Of a stretch of DNA of 51,644 nt, positions 10,084 to 18,909 are shown one piece after another. The DNA is taken from the NCBI GenBank assembly GCA_003022435.1, contig PXUA01000010.1, positions 13,376 to 65,019 of the forward strand. The letters are read 5' to 3'. Numbering within the stretch: the first letter of the stretch is position 1; each line of letters opens with the position of its first letter. The notes beneath the pieces are model-generated. The model was not told the origin of the DNA, ran no database searches, and was given only the letters and a program-made list of their open reading frames with translations. Position numbers and translations under genes: made by a program. Source of the DNA: Bacteroidetes bacterium SW_9_63_38. Its GTDB lineage: Bacteria > Bacteroidota > Rhodothermia > Rhodothermales > Salinibacteraceae.

Positions 10084-10500
10084 AACGATGCCTGGTTCGT
10101 CTCGTGTGTGTGCCGATGTGAAGGTGTGGATCCGCGAGGATCTTCAACGCCCGAATCTTCAAGCCCTCCCGATGACAGGGATGGAGGAGGCTGGGGGTCA
10201 GCGGATCAGCAAGACCGGTTTGGACGACCAACGTCTTCGGACGACCAACGTCGTCACATCCGGCGGTCGACGCAGGAGTGTAAACCGGCGTTTACGGGGT
10301 TTTCTTTGTCAACGCACGGTTACAACCAGACCTATTGGGCTTCGTTCCTGGCGGCATGGCCGAGTTCACGTCTTCATTGCAACTTGGGGGCGCCTGCGAG
10401 ACGAAGAAGCGGAAGCGGGAGCAGGGTAGAGAAACCTTCACGCAGCTCATGAGGTTACAGGCAACCGTGCTGAAACCTCTCCAATAGTCAGGCTTCTTCC
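10084..10500. promoter_or_regulatory. Divergent sufB / sufA control region
   Basis: This 417-bp gap separates the sufB operon (leftward) from sufA (rightward) and must hold both promoters. It contains palindrome copy 1 at 10279-10296. On the minus strand a consensus TTGACA (10312-10307) lies 10 bp upstream of that palindrome, so a bound repressor could cover the core promoter. No good -10 hexamer at 17 bp is visible. Near sufA, GAGGTT and AACCTC form a weak inverted repeat around 10450-10480. Confidence 0.55.
10279..10296. promoter_or_regulatory. Palindromic operator-like site, copy 1
   Basis: The site reads TGTAAACCGGCGTTTACG: arms GTAAAC/GTTTAC around a 4-bp spacer, followed by GGGGTTT. 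A near-identical element lies at 10844-10861. The position inside the sufB/sufA divergent region suggests a repressor or activator site for Fe-S genes. It does not match the IscR, Fur or RirA site patterns known to me. Confidence 0.55.
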
Positions 10501-10833
10501 ATGACAATTTCGATGACCGACCGGGCCGTGGAGCAGATTCATGAGATAGCCGGAAATGAGAACGTCGACTTGAGCGAAAAGATGCTCCGCGTGGCGGTCG
10601 TTCCGGGCGGATGTTCAGGGCTCACGTACGACCTCGGATGGGACACGACTGTGCAGGAGGAGGACACTGTGGAGCAGCATCAGGACGTCACCGTGGTGCT
10701 CGACAAGAAGAGTCGCCTGTATCTGGACGGGACCGAGTTGGACTTTACCGATGGTCTCGACGGCGAGGGTTTCCACTTTTCGAATCCACAGGCCACCCGC
10801 GAGTGTGCCTGCGGTGAGTCGTTCGCACTGTAG
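10501..10833 (+). CDS. sufA: HesB/IscA/SufA-type Fe-S carrier
   Basis: The 110-residue A-type carrier has the three conserved cysteines: one in VPGGCSGLTYDL (near residue 38) and two in ECACGESFAL at the C-terminus. VVLDKKSRLYLDGTELDFTDGL and FHFSNPQA are typical of the family. It receives clusters from SufBCD and passes them to apoproteins. It is transcribed divergently from sufB. Palindromic sites lie about 205 bp upstream and 11 bp downstream. Confidence 0.93.
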   Translation: MTISMTDRAVEQIHEIAGNENVDLSEKMLRVAVVPGGCSGLTYDLGWDTTVQEEDTVEQHQDVTVVLDKKSRLYLDGTELDFTDGLDGEGFHFSNPQATRECACGESFAL

Positions 10834-10843
10834 AAGGTATCCC

Positions 10844-10861
10844 TGTAAACGGACGTTTACA
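10844..10861. promoter_or_regulatory. Palindromic operator-like site, copy 2
   Basis: TGTAAACGGACGTTTACA is a perfect 7-bp arm palindrome with a 4-bp spacer, followed by a third half-site in GGGGGTTTACC. It starts 11 bp after the sufA stop. No T-run follows, so it is not an intrinsic terminator. Together with copy 1 it brackets sufA. Confidence 0.55.
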
Positions 10862-11355
10862 ACGGGGGTTTACCATGAACAAGCCCGCACCGACCTGGGA
10901 ACCTGTTTTAATTTATGGCCGGCTCTACAATCGCGATCAGATACTCCGGACGAGATGCTGAATCGAAATGATGGCGGTCAGAAATCAGGCTGTTCTGCAC
11001 GGATGTGCAGTCGTTGCGTCCCGGTAGATCCAGAACGCTTGAAGTTAAAACAGCTTCTGAGATCGATAACGTCCGTTTTCTGCTTGCGGCTGCACACGGT
11101 CCGGGAAATCTGAGACTCCCAAAACTTAGACCTACAGAGGCTTAGACTCCCAAAATTTTACCGGACGAGTCTAGCTGATTCCCGAGCCTCCGGGGAAGAT
11201 GGGTTCCGTGCGTTCTCACGGATTGGTACGTCGGCGAAGATGGAGAAGACATGGCAACATGCGTCCTGATTCAACGTGCCTGAATGGGGGGCTCGCGCTG
11301 TGTATCGTTGCCGAACTGCCATTCTGCCCTTCACGTGCGCAGAAGCACACTTTCC
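10862..11355. other. Non-coding region between sufA and the first DUF3047 gene
   Basis: It holds a MITE-like element (10899-11057), a repeat word shared with the region before the 27378 TPR gene (11094-11115), and a 31-bp-spaced direct repeat of AGACTCCCAAAA at 11113 and 11144. I see no convincing gene in it. Confidence 0.6.
10899..11057. mobile_element. MITE-like element 1
   Basis: The 159-bp non-coding element has ends GAACCTGTTTTAATT (10899-10913) and AGTTAAAACAGCTTC (11043-11057), complementary at 13 of 15 positions. An internal hairpin CTGCAC-GGAT-GTGCAG is present. The flanks (TGG and TGA) do not give a perfect target duplication. The left end resembles the ends of the elements at 26993 and 32972, which supports a shared transposase in trans. 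Confidence 0.55.
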
Positions 11356-12183
11356 ATGTGTTCATGGTCTTTTCGGGTACACCGGATCGTCGGGGTGCTC
11401 CTCCTAGCGGGGGCGTTCACCGGCCTCGTCGTCAGCCGGTCCCTCAGTCTTTCACCGGCGGATGTGGTCCCGATTGGCATGTTTTCGGAGATGGACCCTA
11501 CGCGGGATCGTCCGGAGGAGTGGCAGGCGCTTCCCCTGGCAGAGGTGTACAAGAAGACGGTGTACGACCTTGTTGAGAAAGACGGCACGGTCGTTCTTCG
11601 AGCTCGGAGCGACTCCAGTACGTCTGCCATCGGGGTCGAGCGGCGGGTCGATCTAATGAGCCGCCCCATTCTGGAGTGGCGCTGGAAGGTCGGGGGCCTC
11701 ATCGCGGGAAGCGACGTTCGTCAACGAGCTCGGTTCGACGCTCCGGCTCGGGTGGTCGTCGACTTTGAGTACGATGACCTTCGCCTTTTGTATCGTCTCA
11801 AGACGGTGGCGATGCGGGCATTGGGCTACGACATTGTGCCAAAGCGATCCATCATGTACGTCTGGTCGAATCGCATGCCTCTGGAGACAGTGGCGTCAAC
11901 GCCGTACGCCGAGTGGATCAAGATGGTGCCTGTCCAACGCGGCTCTACGAAGGTAGGCACCTGGGTCACAGAGCGTCGTGACGTGCGGGCGGATTACCGG
12001 CGGATATTTGGGGAAGAGCCGCCCCCGGTCCACGGCGTGGCACTCATGACGGACACCAACAGCCTCGGAGACTCGGTCACGACGTACTACGGGGATATCG
12101 TCTTTCGACGCGCACGGCCGGACTCGGCGGCCGGCGGATTGCCTTCGTTTGGGCAGTTCATCCGACCAAAGAAGCAGTCCTAA
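11356..12183 (+). CDS. Secreted DUF3047 protein, copy A
   Basis: This 275-residue protein has an N-terminal membrane/signal segment (IVGVLLLAGAFTGLVVS) followed by a DUF3047 domain: YDLVEKDGTVVLRARSDSS, PILEWRWKVGGLI, RVVVDFEYDD, YVWSNRMP and the C-terminal DVRADYRRIFGE...VALMTDTN...YYGDIVFR block. DUF3047 proteins are envelope proteins of unknown function. The ATG at 11356 is preferred to 11284 because the signal segment follows it closely. It ends 32 bp before kinase 1, which implies co-expression. It is a paralogue of the genes at 14325 and 17377. Confidence 0.85.
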   Translation: MCSWSFRVHRIVGVLLLAGAFTGLVVSRSLSLSPADVVPIGMFSEMDPTRDRPEEWQALPLAEVYKKTVYDLVEKDGTVVLRARSDSSTSAIGVERRVDLMSRPILEWRWKVGGLIAGSDVRQRARFDAPARVVVDFEYDDLRLLYRLKTVAMRALGYDIVPKRSIMYVWSNRMPLETVASTPYAEWIKMVPVQRGSTKVGTWVTERRDVRADYRRIFGEEPPPVHGVALMTDTNSLGDSVTTYYGDIVFRRARPDSAAGGLPSFGQFIRPKKQS

Positions 12184-12215
12184 TCACTCGATCCATTCAA
12201 GCTGCTTTCTGCCCG

Positions 12216-14252
12216 ATGGGCGCGAACACGCAGCAGGACTCCGCACACACCGACGCTGATCGTTCTCCTGTTCCTCTACCGGAGGGGACCCGGCTGCGAG
12301 AGGAGTATCGCGTCGGTCCGGTACTGGGGGCCGGCCGTTTCGGCATCACTTACAAAGCGCACGACGAGCACCTCGACACCGCCGTCGCGATCAAGGAATA
12401 CTACCCGCGCCAGATTGCTGGGCGGGTGGAGCAGGACGCAACGGTTCGTCCCTTCACTGGAGAAGATGAGGAGTTTGCGTTCGGCCTACAGCAATTCATG
12501 GAGGAGGGGCGGACGGTAGCGCGGTTTGAACATCCGAACCTCGTCGATGTCTGGTCCTACTTCGAAGAAAACGGGACGGGGTACCTCGTGATGGAATATT
12601 ACGAGGGAGGGTCCCTGGCGGCGTACGTAAATCGCAGGGGCGGGACCCTGCCCGAGGAGGAAGCGCTTTCTTTAATTCGGGGCGTTCTGCACGGACTCGA
12701 CACGGTCCACAAACAGGGAGTATTGCACCGCGACGTGGATCCGCAGAACGTGTACCGGACCTCGGAGGGACGGGCAATCCTGATCGATTTTGGGGCCGCT
12801 CGGGAGTCCGTCTCGGCACGTAGTCGGCAGCTATCGGTGATCTTAACGCCCGGCTACGCGCCCCTCGAACAGTATTCGTCCCGGGGCGAGCAGGGGCCCC
12901 ACACCGATATTTACGCCGTGGCGGCTACGCTGTATGAGTGTCTGACGGGGGTGACGCCCGTGGAGGCGCCTGATCGGATTCAAGACGATGAGCTGGTGCC
13001 GCCCCAAGAGCTCCGATCGGACATCTCCGAGGAGACGAGCGCGGCGGTGATGAGGGGATTGGCGGTCGACCCTGAAAAACGGCCGTCCTCCGCACCCGAG
13101 TTCGCCGAACTCCTCGGCGCGGAGACCGACGACGGGGTACGGAAGGAAAAGGGGCCATCGGGGACTACGGATTCCTCGGTCTCTCCTGCTTTAGAGTCAG
13201 AGCACGCGCTTGATGATGCGCACACCACCCAGGGCGGGACGGAGGCTGCTCCCCTCCACGCGGAGCCGGAACGTCCTGCCTCCGGGGAGGCCTCGCAATC
13301 GTCTACGGTCAGCATTCTAGGGATCGTGACGGGCATCGGAGGCGTCGTGGGGGGAACGCTTCTGTACAGCGAGGCGAAACCAGTCGAGGTACTGGCGTTC
13401 TTCGGGACGTGGGTGGCCGTCTGTGTTGGAGTCGTAGGCCTTTTTCGCGAGGGCGAAAAGGTAATGAGTACCGAGAGTCGGGCGGCGGTGAGCGACTGGC
13501 TGTTGCAGGAGCACTTCGCGGAGCGACACTCGAACTGGCCGGGAACGTTTGTGGCGCTCTTCGACGCGCTGTTTACCAGAAAGCATCTTTCCTGGACGTG
13601 CTTTCGCCGGTCGGCGTTCACCTCGGTCGTTGTCATGTCGATTCTATTTGCTGGCTTCGCGGGCTTTGGCCTCATTACGCTCCCGACCACCCTGTCAGAC
13701 CTCGCAGAGATCGCACTGCTCCTGGGGTTTCCCGTGGCGTTAAACATTGTGATCGATTACACCTCACTTTTCGAGACGCGATGGGTCCTCGGACAGATGA
13801 GCATGACCGATCACACCGCCAAGCACGTTGGCTATCTGGGGCTTGACCTCTTCCTGACGGGGCTTTGTGTTATTCTTCCCGTTTCGGTGCTACAAATCTT
13901 CGGACTCGGCGTCATGACGGAGTTCTCAGCGATGACGACAGCGTTTTGGTACCAGTTGGGGAGTGCTCTCCTGAACATGATGGAGCTCTTTCTGACGATT
14001 ACGCCGGAGGGATTGGGAGAGATTCCACGGGTGATGAGCATTATGCTGTTCTCAACGCTGTTTACGTCGATCTGGGTGTGGCTGTACGCGGTCGCTGGCG
14101 GCGTGCTGCGGGTCTTTCAGCCCGTGCTGGAAAGCCTCGACTGGCTGAAGCGGCACCTGAATGTAGAGTCCCGCCCCTTGCACGTGATGGGAATGCTCCT
14201 TGCCCTGCTGATTTCGATCGGATTTGCGGTGACAGCCCCGTTTGTGCTCTGA
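12216..14252 (+). CDS. Membrane-anchored Ser/Thr protein kinase 1
   Basis: The 678-residue protein begins with a complete Hanks-type kinase domain (about 33-290): Gly-rich VLGAGRFGITYKA, catalytic Lys in VAIKEYYP (K60), HRDVDPQN near 171, and IDFGAARE near 191, followed by TPGYAPLEQY. A low-complexity linker follows, and from about residue 365 a multi-span membrane domain with at least five hydrophobic segments that ends MGMLLALLISIGFAVTAPFVL. The kinase domain probably faces the cytoplasm. It is closely similar over its whole length to kinase 2 at 15252. It sits between DUF3047 genes and may act in the same envelope pathway; that link is an inference. Confidence 0.92.
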   Translation: MGANTQQDSAHTDADRSPVPLPEGTRLREEYRVGPVLGAGRFGITYKAHDEHLDTAVAIKEYYPRQIAGRVEQDATVRPFTGEDEEFAFGLQQFMEEGRTVARFEHPNLVDVWSYFEENGTGYLVMEYYEGGSLAAYVNRRGGTLPEEEALSLIRGVLHGLDTVHKQGVLHRDVDPQNVYRTSEGRAILIDFGAARESVSARSRQLSVILTPGYAPLEQYSSRGEQGPHTDIYAVAATLYECLTGVTPVEAPDRIQDDELVPPQELRSDISEETSAAVMRGLAVDPEKRPSSAPEFAELLGAETDDGVRKEKGPSGTTDSSVSPALESEHALDDAHTTQGGTEAAPLHAEPERPASGEASQSSTVSILGIVTGIGGVVGGTLLYSEAKPVEVLAFFGTWVAVCVGVVGLFREGEKVMSTESRAAVSDWLLQEHFAERHSNWPGTFVALFDALFTRKHLSWTCFRRSAFTSVVVMSILFAGFAGFGLITLPTTLSDLAEIALLLGFPVALNIVIDYTSLFETRWVLGQMSMTDHTAKHVGYLGLDLFLTGLCVILPVSVLQIFGLGVMTEFSAMTTAFWYQLGSALLNMMELFLTITPEGLGEIPRVMSIMLFSTLFTSIWVWLYAVAGGVLRVFQPVLESLDWLKRHLNVESRPLHVMGMLLALLISIGFAVTAPFVL

Positions 14253-14324
14253 GGCCTCGGTAGACGCGCCTTGGGACGGGGCATTGCCGTCGGTTGAGTA
14301 GGACGAGACGCCGGATCCTTCACC

Positions 14325-14967
14325 ATGCTGAGAGCCGCCATGAGCACACCGCGCAAGTATTTCTTGGCAATGGGGGGACTTTCGCTATTGCTGGTGGGGA
14401 TGAGTATTGGGCGAGGGCGGGTCCGCGGCGCTTCGAACGACCTGCCGTGTCGAGCGAGCGACCCATCCTATATTGGCGTGGAGGTGGAAGGCTGGGGAAA
14501 TCGTTCCCGGTGCGAACGTCGACGACCGGACACGCAATGACGCGCCGACGCGCGCGATCGTTTCCTTCGACTACGATTCCCTCAGTCTCCGGCACCGCCT
14601 GAAGATCGTGGTGCTCCGGGCCATGGGGGTCGACATTGTGCCCCGCCGGGCGCTGGTGTACCTTTGGACGAATCAGAGCAAAGACTACGACGTCACTGCG
14701 AACCCCTTCTTTCCATGGATGCGACAGATTCCGGTTCGCAGTGGGACGACCGATGTGGGGACTTGGCAGGTTGAGCGTCAAAACGTTCGTCGGAATTACC
14801 GAACGTATTTTGGGGGGAATCCTCCGCCCGTTGACGGCATCGGAATCATGACGGATACCAACGACCTGAACGCGTCTCTCACCACCTATTTCGGAGACAT
14901 CGTTTTTCGAACTGTTACGAACGCAGATTCGATGGCCCGGCGGTCGGTTGAGGGCGATTCGCCATAG
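14325..14967 (+). pseudogene. Broken DUF3047 gene, copy B
   Basis: The start encodes a signal segment (MSTPRKYFLAMGGLSLLLVG from 14340) in one frame. The C-terminal two-thirds of a DUF3047 domain continue in another frame from about 14440 (THPILAWRWKAGEIV, RAIVSFDYDSL, YLWTNQ, NVRRNYRTYFGGNPPP, IGIMTDTN, YFGDIVFR). Compared with copies A and C, about 70 residues between the signal and the PILxWRWK block are missing, with a frame change at the join. The product is therefore not made intact. It lies between the two kinases and marks this locus as a tandem duplication with decay. Confidence 0.8.
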
Positions 14968-15251
14968 CACTGCTGGACATAGAGATAGAAAAGACGGGGC
15001 TCGGGAAGGTCGTATGAAGGGGGCGGCAGGAAGGACACATTTGCGTGCGTGGACGTTCGCTATTCGCAATCCCGAAAGGCATGCTTGGTGAGTGTAAATG
15101 TCCGTAGCATTGGGGTCGGTATGCGTTAGCCTTTCCCGAGACTGATTTCGGGACGGGGGCGAGGACGCGACCGGGAATCACGGACTGGTCCGGATTTTGC
15201 TCCTCTCATCATGCTGCCCCCCCCACCGACACCAACGACACTCTCTCGATC
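14968..15251. other. Gap before kinase 2
   Basis: These 284 bp hold no gene that I can support. A short stem (CTTTCCCGAGAC near 15130 against GATTTCGGGACGG) is weak. It probably contains the kinase 2 promoter. Confidence 0.4.
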
Positions 15252-17303
15252 ATGGCCCTGAATCCGGATTCGGACCGAGAGAACGCCTCGGCGACGCGCC
15301 CGGCGATGACCCTTCCAGCAGAGACCCGTCTTCGGGACGAGTACCGGGTGGGCGCGGTGCTCGGCATCGGAAGCTTTGGGATTACCTACTGGGCGCGCGA
15401 CGAGCACCTAAATACTGTCGTGGCCATCAAGGAATACTATCCTCACCATCTGGTGGAGCGGGCCGAGCGGTGCACCGTCCAGCCCCAAGAGGGTGAGGAC
15501 CCCGACGAGTTTGCGTTCGGGCTGGAGCAGTTTCGACAAGAGGGACGCACCCTGGCCCGGTTCAACCACCCGAACGTCGTGGACGTGCGCTCCTACTTTG
15601 AGCAGCACGGCACCGGTTACTTGGTTATGGACTACTACGACGGCCAGACCCTCGCCGGACATATTGAGGAGCACGGGGGCACATTGCCGGAGAAGCTGGC
15701 CCTGGCCCTTATGCAAGACATCCTCAACGGGCTGCGCGCGGTCCACGCCGAGCACGTCTTACATCGTGACATTACGCCGGAAAACATCTACCGCACGGCT
15801 GCTGGGCGGGGAGTGCTCATTGACTTCGGGGCGGCCCGCGAGGCGATGCGGGTGCGGGGACAGCGCTCCAAGGTGGTGTTGACGCCCGGCTACGCCCCGA
15901 TCGAGCAGTACCGGGCCGACGGGCGGCACGGCCCGCACACCGACATTTACGCGTGTGCCGCCACCCTCTACAAGAGCCTTACGGGATTGAAGCCGCCGGA
16001 GGCGACCGAGCGCGCCGAGTACGACCAGCTCGTCCCGCCGCGACAGGTGCGGTCCGACATCTCGGCTGAAACGAGCGTGGCGGTCATGAAGGGGTTGACG
16101 ATGGATCCCGATCAGCGCCCCGCGTCCGTGGAGGCCTTTTCGGTCCTGCTCAATCGAAGCGACGCGTCCGCCTCGGCGACGATGGCTGCGGCGTCGACGG
16201 AGGGTGGGGACGGACGAGCCCTGTCGGGAGAGGACGTGGACGCACCGATGGACAGAGAACCACTGGCGGGAGCGACGACCCAAAGCCCGGACCTCGATGC
16301 GGGGTCCTGGGTCCCCGACGGGGCCACGGGCGTCGAGGAGGAGCCGGACCATTCGACCGCAAGCATTGTGGGTGTTGTGACGGGCCTGCTCGCCATGCTG
16401 GGGGGCACGATACTCGTCACCGAGGCCCGCTTGATTGAAGTCCTATCGTTCTTTGGGACCTGGACCGCCGTCGGCTTTGGGCTCGTGGCGCTCTTCCGGG
16501 AAGGGGAAAAACTGATGAGCGGCGAAAGTCGGGCGCAGGTCAGCGACTGGCTTCTCCGTGAACACTTTGCGGACCGGCCGGCCAACTGGCCGAGCACGTT
16601 CGTGAGCCTGTTCGACGCCGTGTTCACTGAACGGCACCTCTCCTGGACATGCTTTCGCCGATCGGCCCTCACGTCGATTTTCGTGATCACGGTACTGTTT
16701 GCCGGGTTCTCGGGAGTGGGGTGGATCACGCTCCCCGCGTCGCTGACGGGATTCATGGAGACGGCAGCGCTTCTGGGGATCCCGATGTCTCTGAATATCG
16801 TCATCGACTACGCTTCGCTGTACGAGACGCGCTGGGTGCTCGGGCGTATGGCGAGGAGCGACCGGATGCCCGTCTATCTGGTTTATCTGGGGATCGATTT
16901 GATCCTGACGATGCTTTGCGTCGTTATCCCGGTCGCGATTCTGCAAATCTTTGGGCTCGGGCTGATGACGGAGTTTTCGATCCGGTCGTCGGACTTCTGG
17001 TACCAGTTGCACAGTGCCATCTTGAACACGGCGGAGCTGTTTTTGGCGTTCACGGGAAAGCATCTAGGGGAGATTCCGCGAGTGATGAGCGTCATGCTGC
17101 TCTCGACGCTCTTCACGTCGGTCTGGGTGTGGCTGTACGCAGGAGCTGGGCTTATTCTGCGAATTACGTATCCGGTGTTCAAGAGCCTCGACTGGCTGAC
17201 GCACCACCTCAACGTGGAGACGCATCCGGTCCACGCTATGGGCATGCTGCTGGTGTTCCTGGCGTCACTGGGGTTTGCGGTGAGTGCCCCGTTCGTGCTG
17301 TGA
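15252..17303 (+). CDS. Membrane-anchored Ser/Thr protein kinase 2
   Basis: The 683-residue paralogue of kinase 1 has the same order: VLGIGSFGITYWA, VAIKEYYP (K60), HRDITPEN near 171, IDFGAARE near 191 and TPGYAPIEQY. A divergent, charged linker (about 290-365) follows, then a conserved multi-span membrane domain ending FLASLGFAVSAPFVL. The membrane part is at least as conserved between the copies as the kinase part, which suggests it is functional rather than a mere anchor. A third DUF3047 gene follows 73 bp downstream. Confidence 0.92.
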   Translation: MALNPDSDRENASATRPAMTLPAETRLRDEYRVGAVLGIGSFGITYWARDEHLNTVVAIKEYYPHHLVERAERCTVQPQEGEDPDEFAFGLEQFRQEGRTLARFNHPNVVDVRSYFEQHGTGYLVMDYYDGQTLAGHIEEHGGTLPEKLALALMQDILNGLRAVHAEHVLHRDITPENIYRTAAGRGVLIDFGAAREAMRVRGQRSKVVLTPGYAPIEQYRADGRHGPHTDIYACAATLYKSLTGLKPPEATERAEYDQLVPPRQVRSDISAETSVAVMKGLTMDPDQRPASVEAFSVLLNRSDASASATMAAASTEGGDGRALSGEDVDAPMDREPLAGATTQSPDLDAGSWVPDGATGVEEEPDHSTASIVGVVTGLLAMLGGTILVTEARLIEVLSFFGTWTAVGFGLVALFREGEKLMSGESRAQVSDWLLREHFADRPANWPSTFVSLFDAVFTERHLSWTCFRRSALTSIFVITVLFAGFSGVGWITLPASLTGFMETAALLGIPMSLNIVIDYASLYETRWVLGRMARSDRMPVYLVYLGIDLILTMLCVVIPVAILQIFGLGLMTEFSIRSSDFWYQLHSAILNTAELFLAFTGKHLGEIPRVMSVMLLSTLFTSVWVWLYAGAGLILRITYPVFKSLDWLTHHLNVETHPVHAMGMLLVFLASLGFAVSAPFVL

Positions 17304-17376
17304 AGCCGCCCGGATCTTTCGTGAGAGCGCTGAGGCACGGCCTCCGTGCTTTTGTTTCGGAACCTGTTTTCGGTGA

Positions 17377-18237
17377 ATGATGATCGCACGCATCCTCCAG
17401 GTCGTCGGGGTCGCCCTGGCGCTGTTGCTTGGCAGTGCCGGCAGCGGCCCCTCCGTGGAGTCGACGGCACATCGCGGCGTTCCGCCGGACACCCCGAGCG
17501 TCATTCGGATCGCTCCCTTTTCACAGATGGAGCCGGGGTGGGCCCTGTCGCAGGGATGGCAGCGCGTGTCGATGGCCGCGGCCTACGACACCACCTCGTA
17601 CAAGCTCGTCCGTTCCGAGCAGGGCATCGTCCTGCGGGCGCGCAGCAACACCGGGGCGTCCGGGGTCGGGACCCGGGCACGAATCGATCTGTCGACGCAT
17701 CCGATCATGGAATGGCAGTGGAAGGTCGAAGACATCGTGCACAAGGGAAAAGCGGGCGTGAAGGGGCGGCACGACTTCCCGGCACGCATCTATATTTCGT
17801 TCGACTACGACGGACTTAGTCTTTTCAATCGTCTTAAGCTCACCGCTCTCCGGGCCCTCGGCTTTGAGGCCGTGCCGCGACGGTCCCTCAGCTACGCCTG
17901 GTCCAACCGTGTCCCGCGCGACACGGTCGTCCGCAGTCCCTACGTCGAGTGGCTGCGGCAGATCGCTGTGCGCAGCGGATCGACCCACGTGGGGACCTGG
18001 GTGACGGAGCGTCGGAACGTGCGGGCCGACTACCGCCGGGTCTTCGGGGAAGACCCGCCGCCGGTGACCGGGATTGCCCTCATGACGAACACGGAGCACA
18101 CCGGCGAGCCCGTCACGTCGTACTACGGCGACATCGTGTTTCGCCGCACAACGCCCGACTCGATAGGCACAATGATCGGCCCGTCCCTTCGCGGAGCCGA
18201 TACACAGACCCCGATGACGGAGGACGATGCTCCGTGA
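17377..18237 (+). CDS. Secreted DUF3047 protein, copy C
   Basis: This 286-residue protein has a signal segment (ILQVVGVALALLLGSAGSG) and a full DUF3047 domain: SYKLVRSEQGIVLRARSNT, PIMEWQWKVEDIV, ARIYISFDYD, YAWSNRVP, NVRADYRRVFGEDPPP, IALMTNTEHTG and YYGDIVFRR. It is the intact partner of kinase 2. A MITE-end-like sequence GAACCTGTTTT (17360-17370) lies 7 bp before its ATG. Function is unknown; the family is found in bacterial envelopes. Confidence 0.87.
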   Translation: MMIARILQVVGVALALLLGSAGSGPSVESTAHRGVPPDTPSVIRIAPFSQMEPGWALSQGWQRVSMAAAYDTTSYKLVRSEQGIVLRARSNTGASGVGTRARIDLSTHPIMEWQWKVEDIVHKGKAGVKGRHDFPARIYISFDYDGLSLFNRLKLTALRALGFEAVPRRSLSYAWSNRVPRDTVVRSPYVEWLRQIAVRSGSTHVGTWVTERRNVRADYRRVFGEDPPPVTGIALMTNTEHTGEPVTSYYGDIVFRRTTPDSIGTMIGPSLRGADTQTPMTEDDAP

Positions 18238-18260
18238 CGGTGCCGTATTGCCGGCAGCGA

Positions 18261-18761
18261 TTACTCGTCGGTCCGGCGCCAGCGTGCGCGCGCCCCCTCC
18301 ACGATGCCGTAGCTGTCGGCAACCCCGGCGCCCGTTTCGAGGACGTACTGCGCCGGTGCCTTCGAGGGAATGGACGACGCCGAGTTGGGCTGCGCGTACT
18401 TCTTGATGCGCACCACCCGCGAGTCGGCGTTGAGGAAGAAGAGGTCGAGCGCGAGGGGGGTGTTGGCCATCCAGAAGCTCCGGGTTTTCTCTTCGGAAAA
18501 GGGAAACAGCATCCCACTTCGTTCCGACGGAAAGCCGTCGCGCTGCATCATGCCGCGCTCGCGGGCCGAGTCGGTGTCGGCCACCTCGATGTCGAGGGCG
18601 ACGAGTGTGTCGCCGTCCTGCACGAACGCCAGGCGGCCCTCCTTCTCGAACGGAATCGTCGTCTGGTCGGAGGCGGCGTCGTTCGACGCGCCCGTGTCGT
18701 CCGAACAGGCGGGGAGGACGACCAGGAGCAGGGCGAGGACGGCGGGAAGGGGGAGGCGCAT
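18261..18761 (-). CDS. DUF192 lipoprotein 1
   Basis: This 166-residue protein has a lipoprotein signal (LALLLVVLPAC, Cys near residue 19) and a DUF192 domain: DIEVADTDSARERGMMQRDGF, GMLFPFSEEKTRSFWMANT, LDLFFLNADSRVV and VLETGAG. DUF192 proteins are small beta-barrel envelope proteins of unknown function. The ATG at 18761 places the signal peptide at the N-terminus; longer readings do not. It is a tandem paralogue of the gene at 18910. Confidence 0.88.
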   Translation of the reverse strand: MRLPLPAVLALLLVVLPACSDDTGASNDAASDQTTIPFEKEGRLAFVQDGDTLVALDIEVADTDSARERGMMQRDGFPSERSGMLFPFSEEKTRSFWMANTPLALDLFFLNADSRVVRIKKYAQPNSASSIPSKAPAQYVLETGAGVADSYGIVEGARARWRRTDE

Positions 18762-18909
18762 ACCGATCCGTGAGAACGTACGTACACACACGTTCCGGAT
18801 TGATGGGGACCGAGTGCAGCGAAAGGCGAAAACGGACATCAAAAACTTGTTCACGTATCGGTAGGACTGGAAAACGAGAACGCGTGGAGCGGGAGGGGGG
18901 AACGGCTGA

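Noticed and set aside
10875..10961. A 28-codon frame starting ATGAACAAGCCC after palindrome copy 2
   Set aside because: It runs into the MITE-like element and shows no domain, so it is not treated as a gene.
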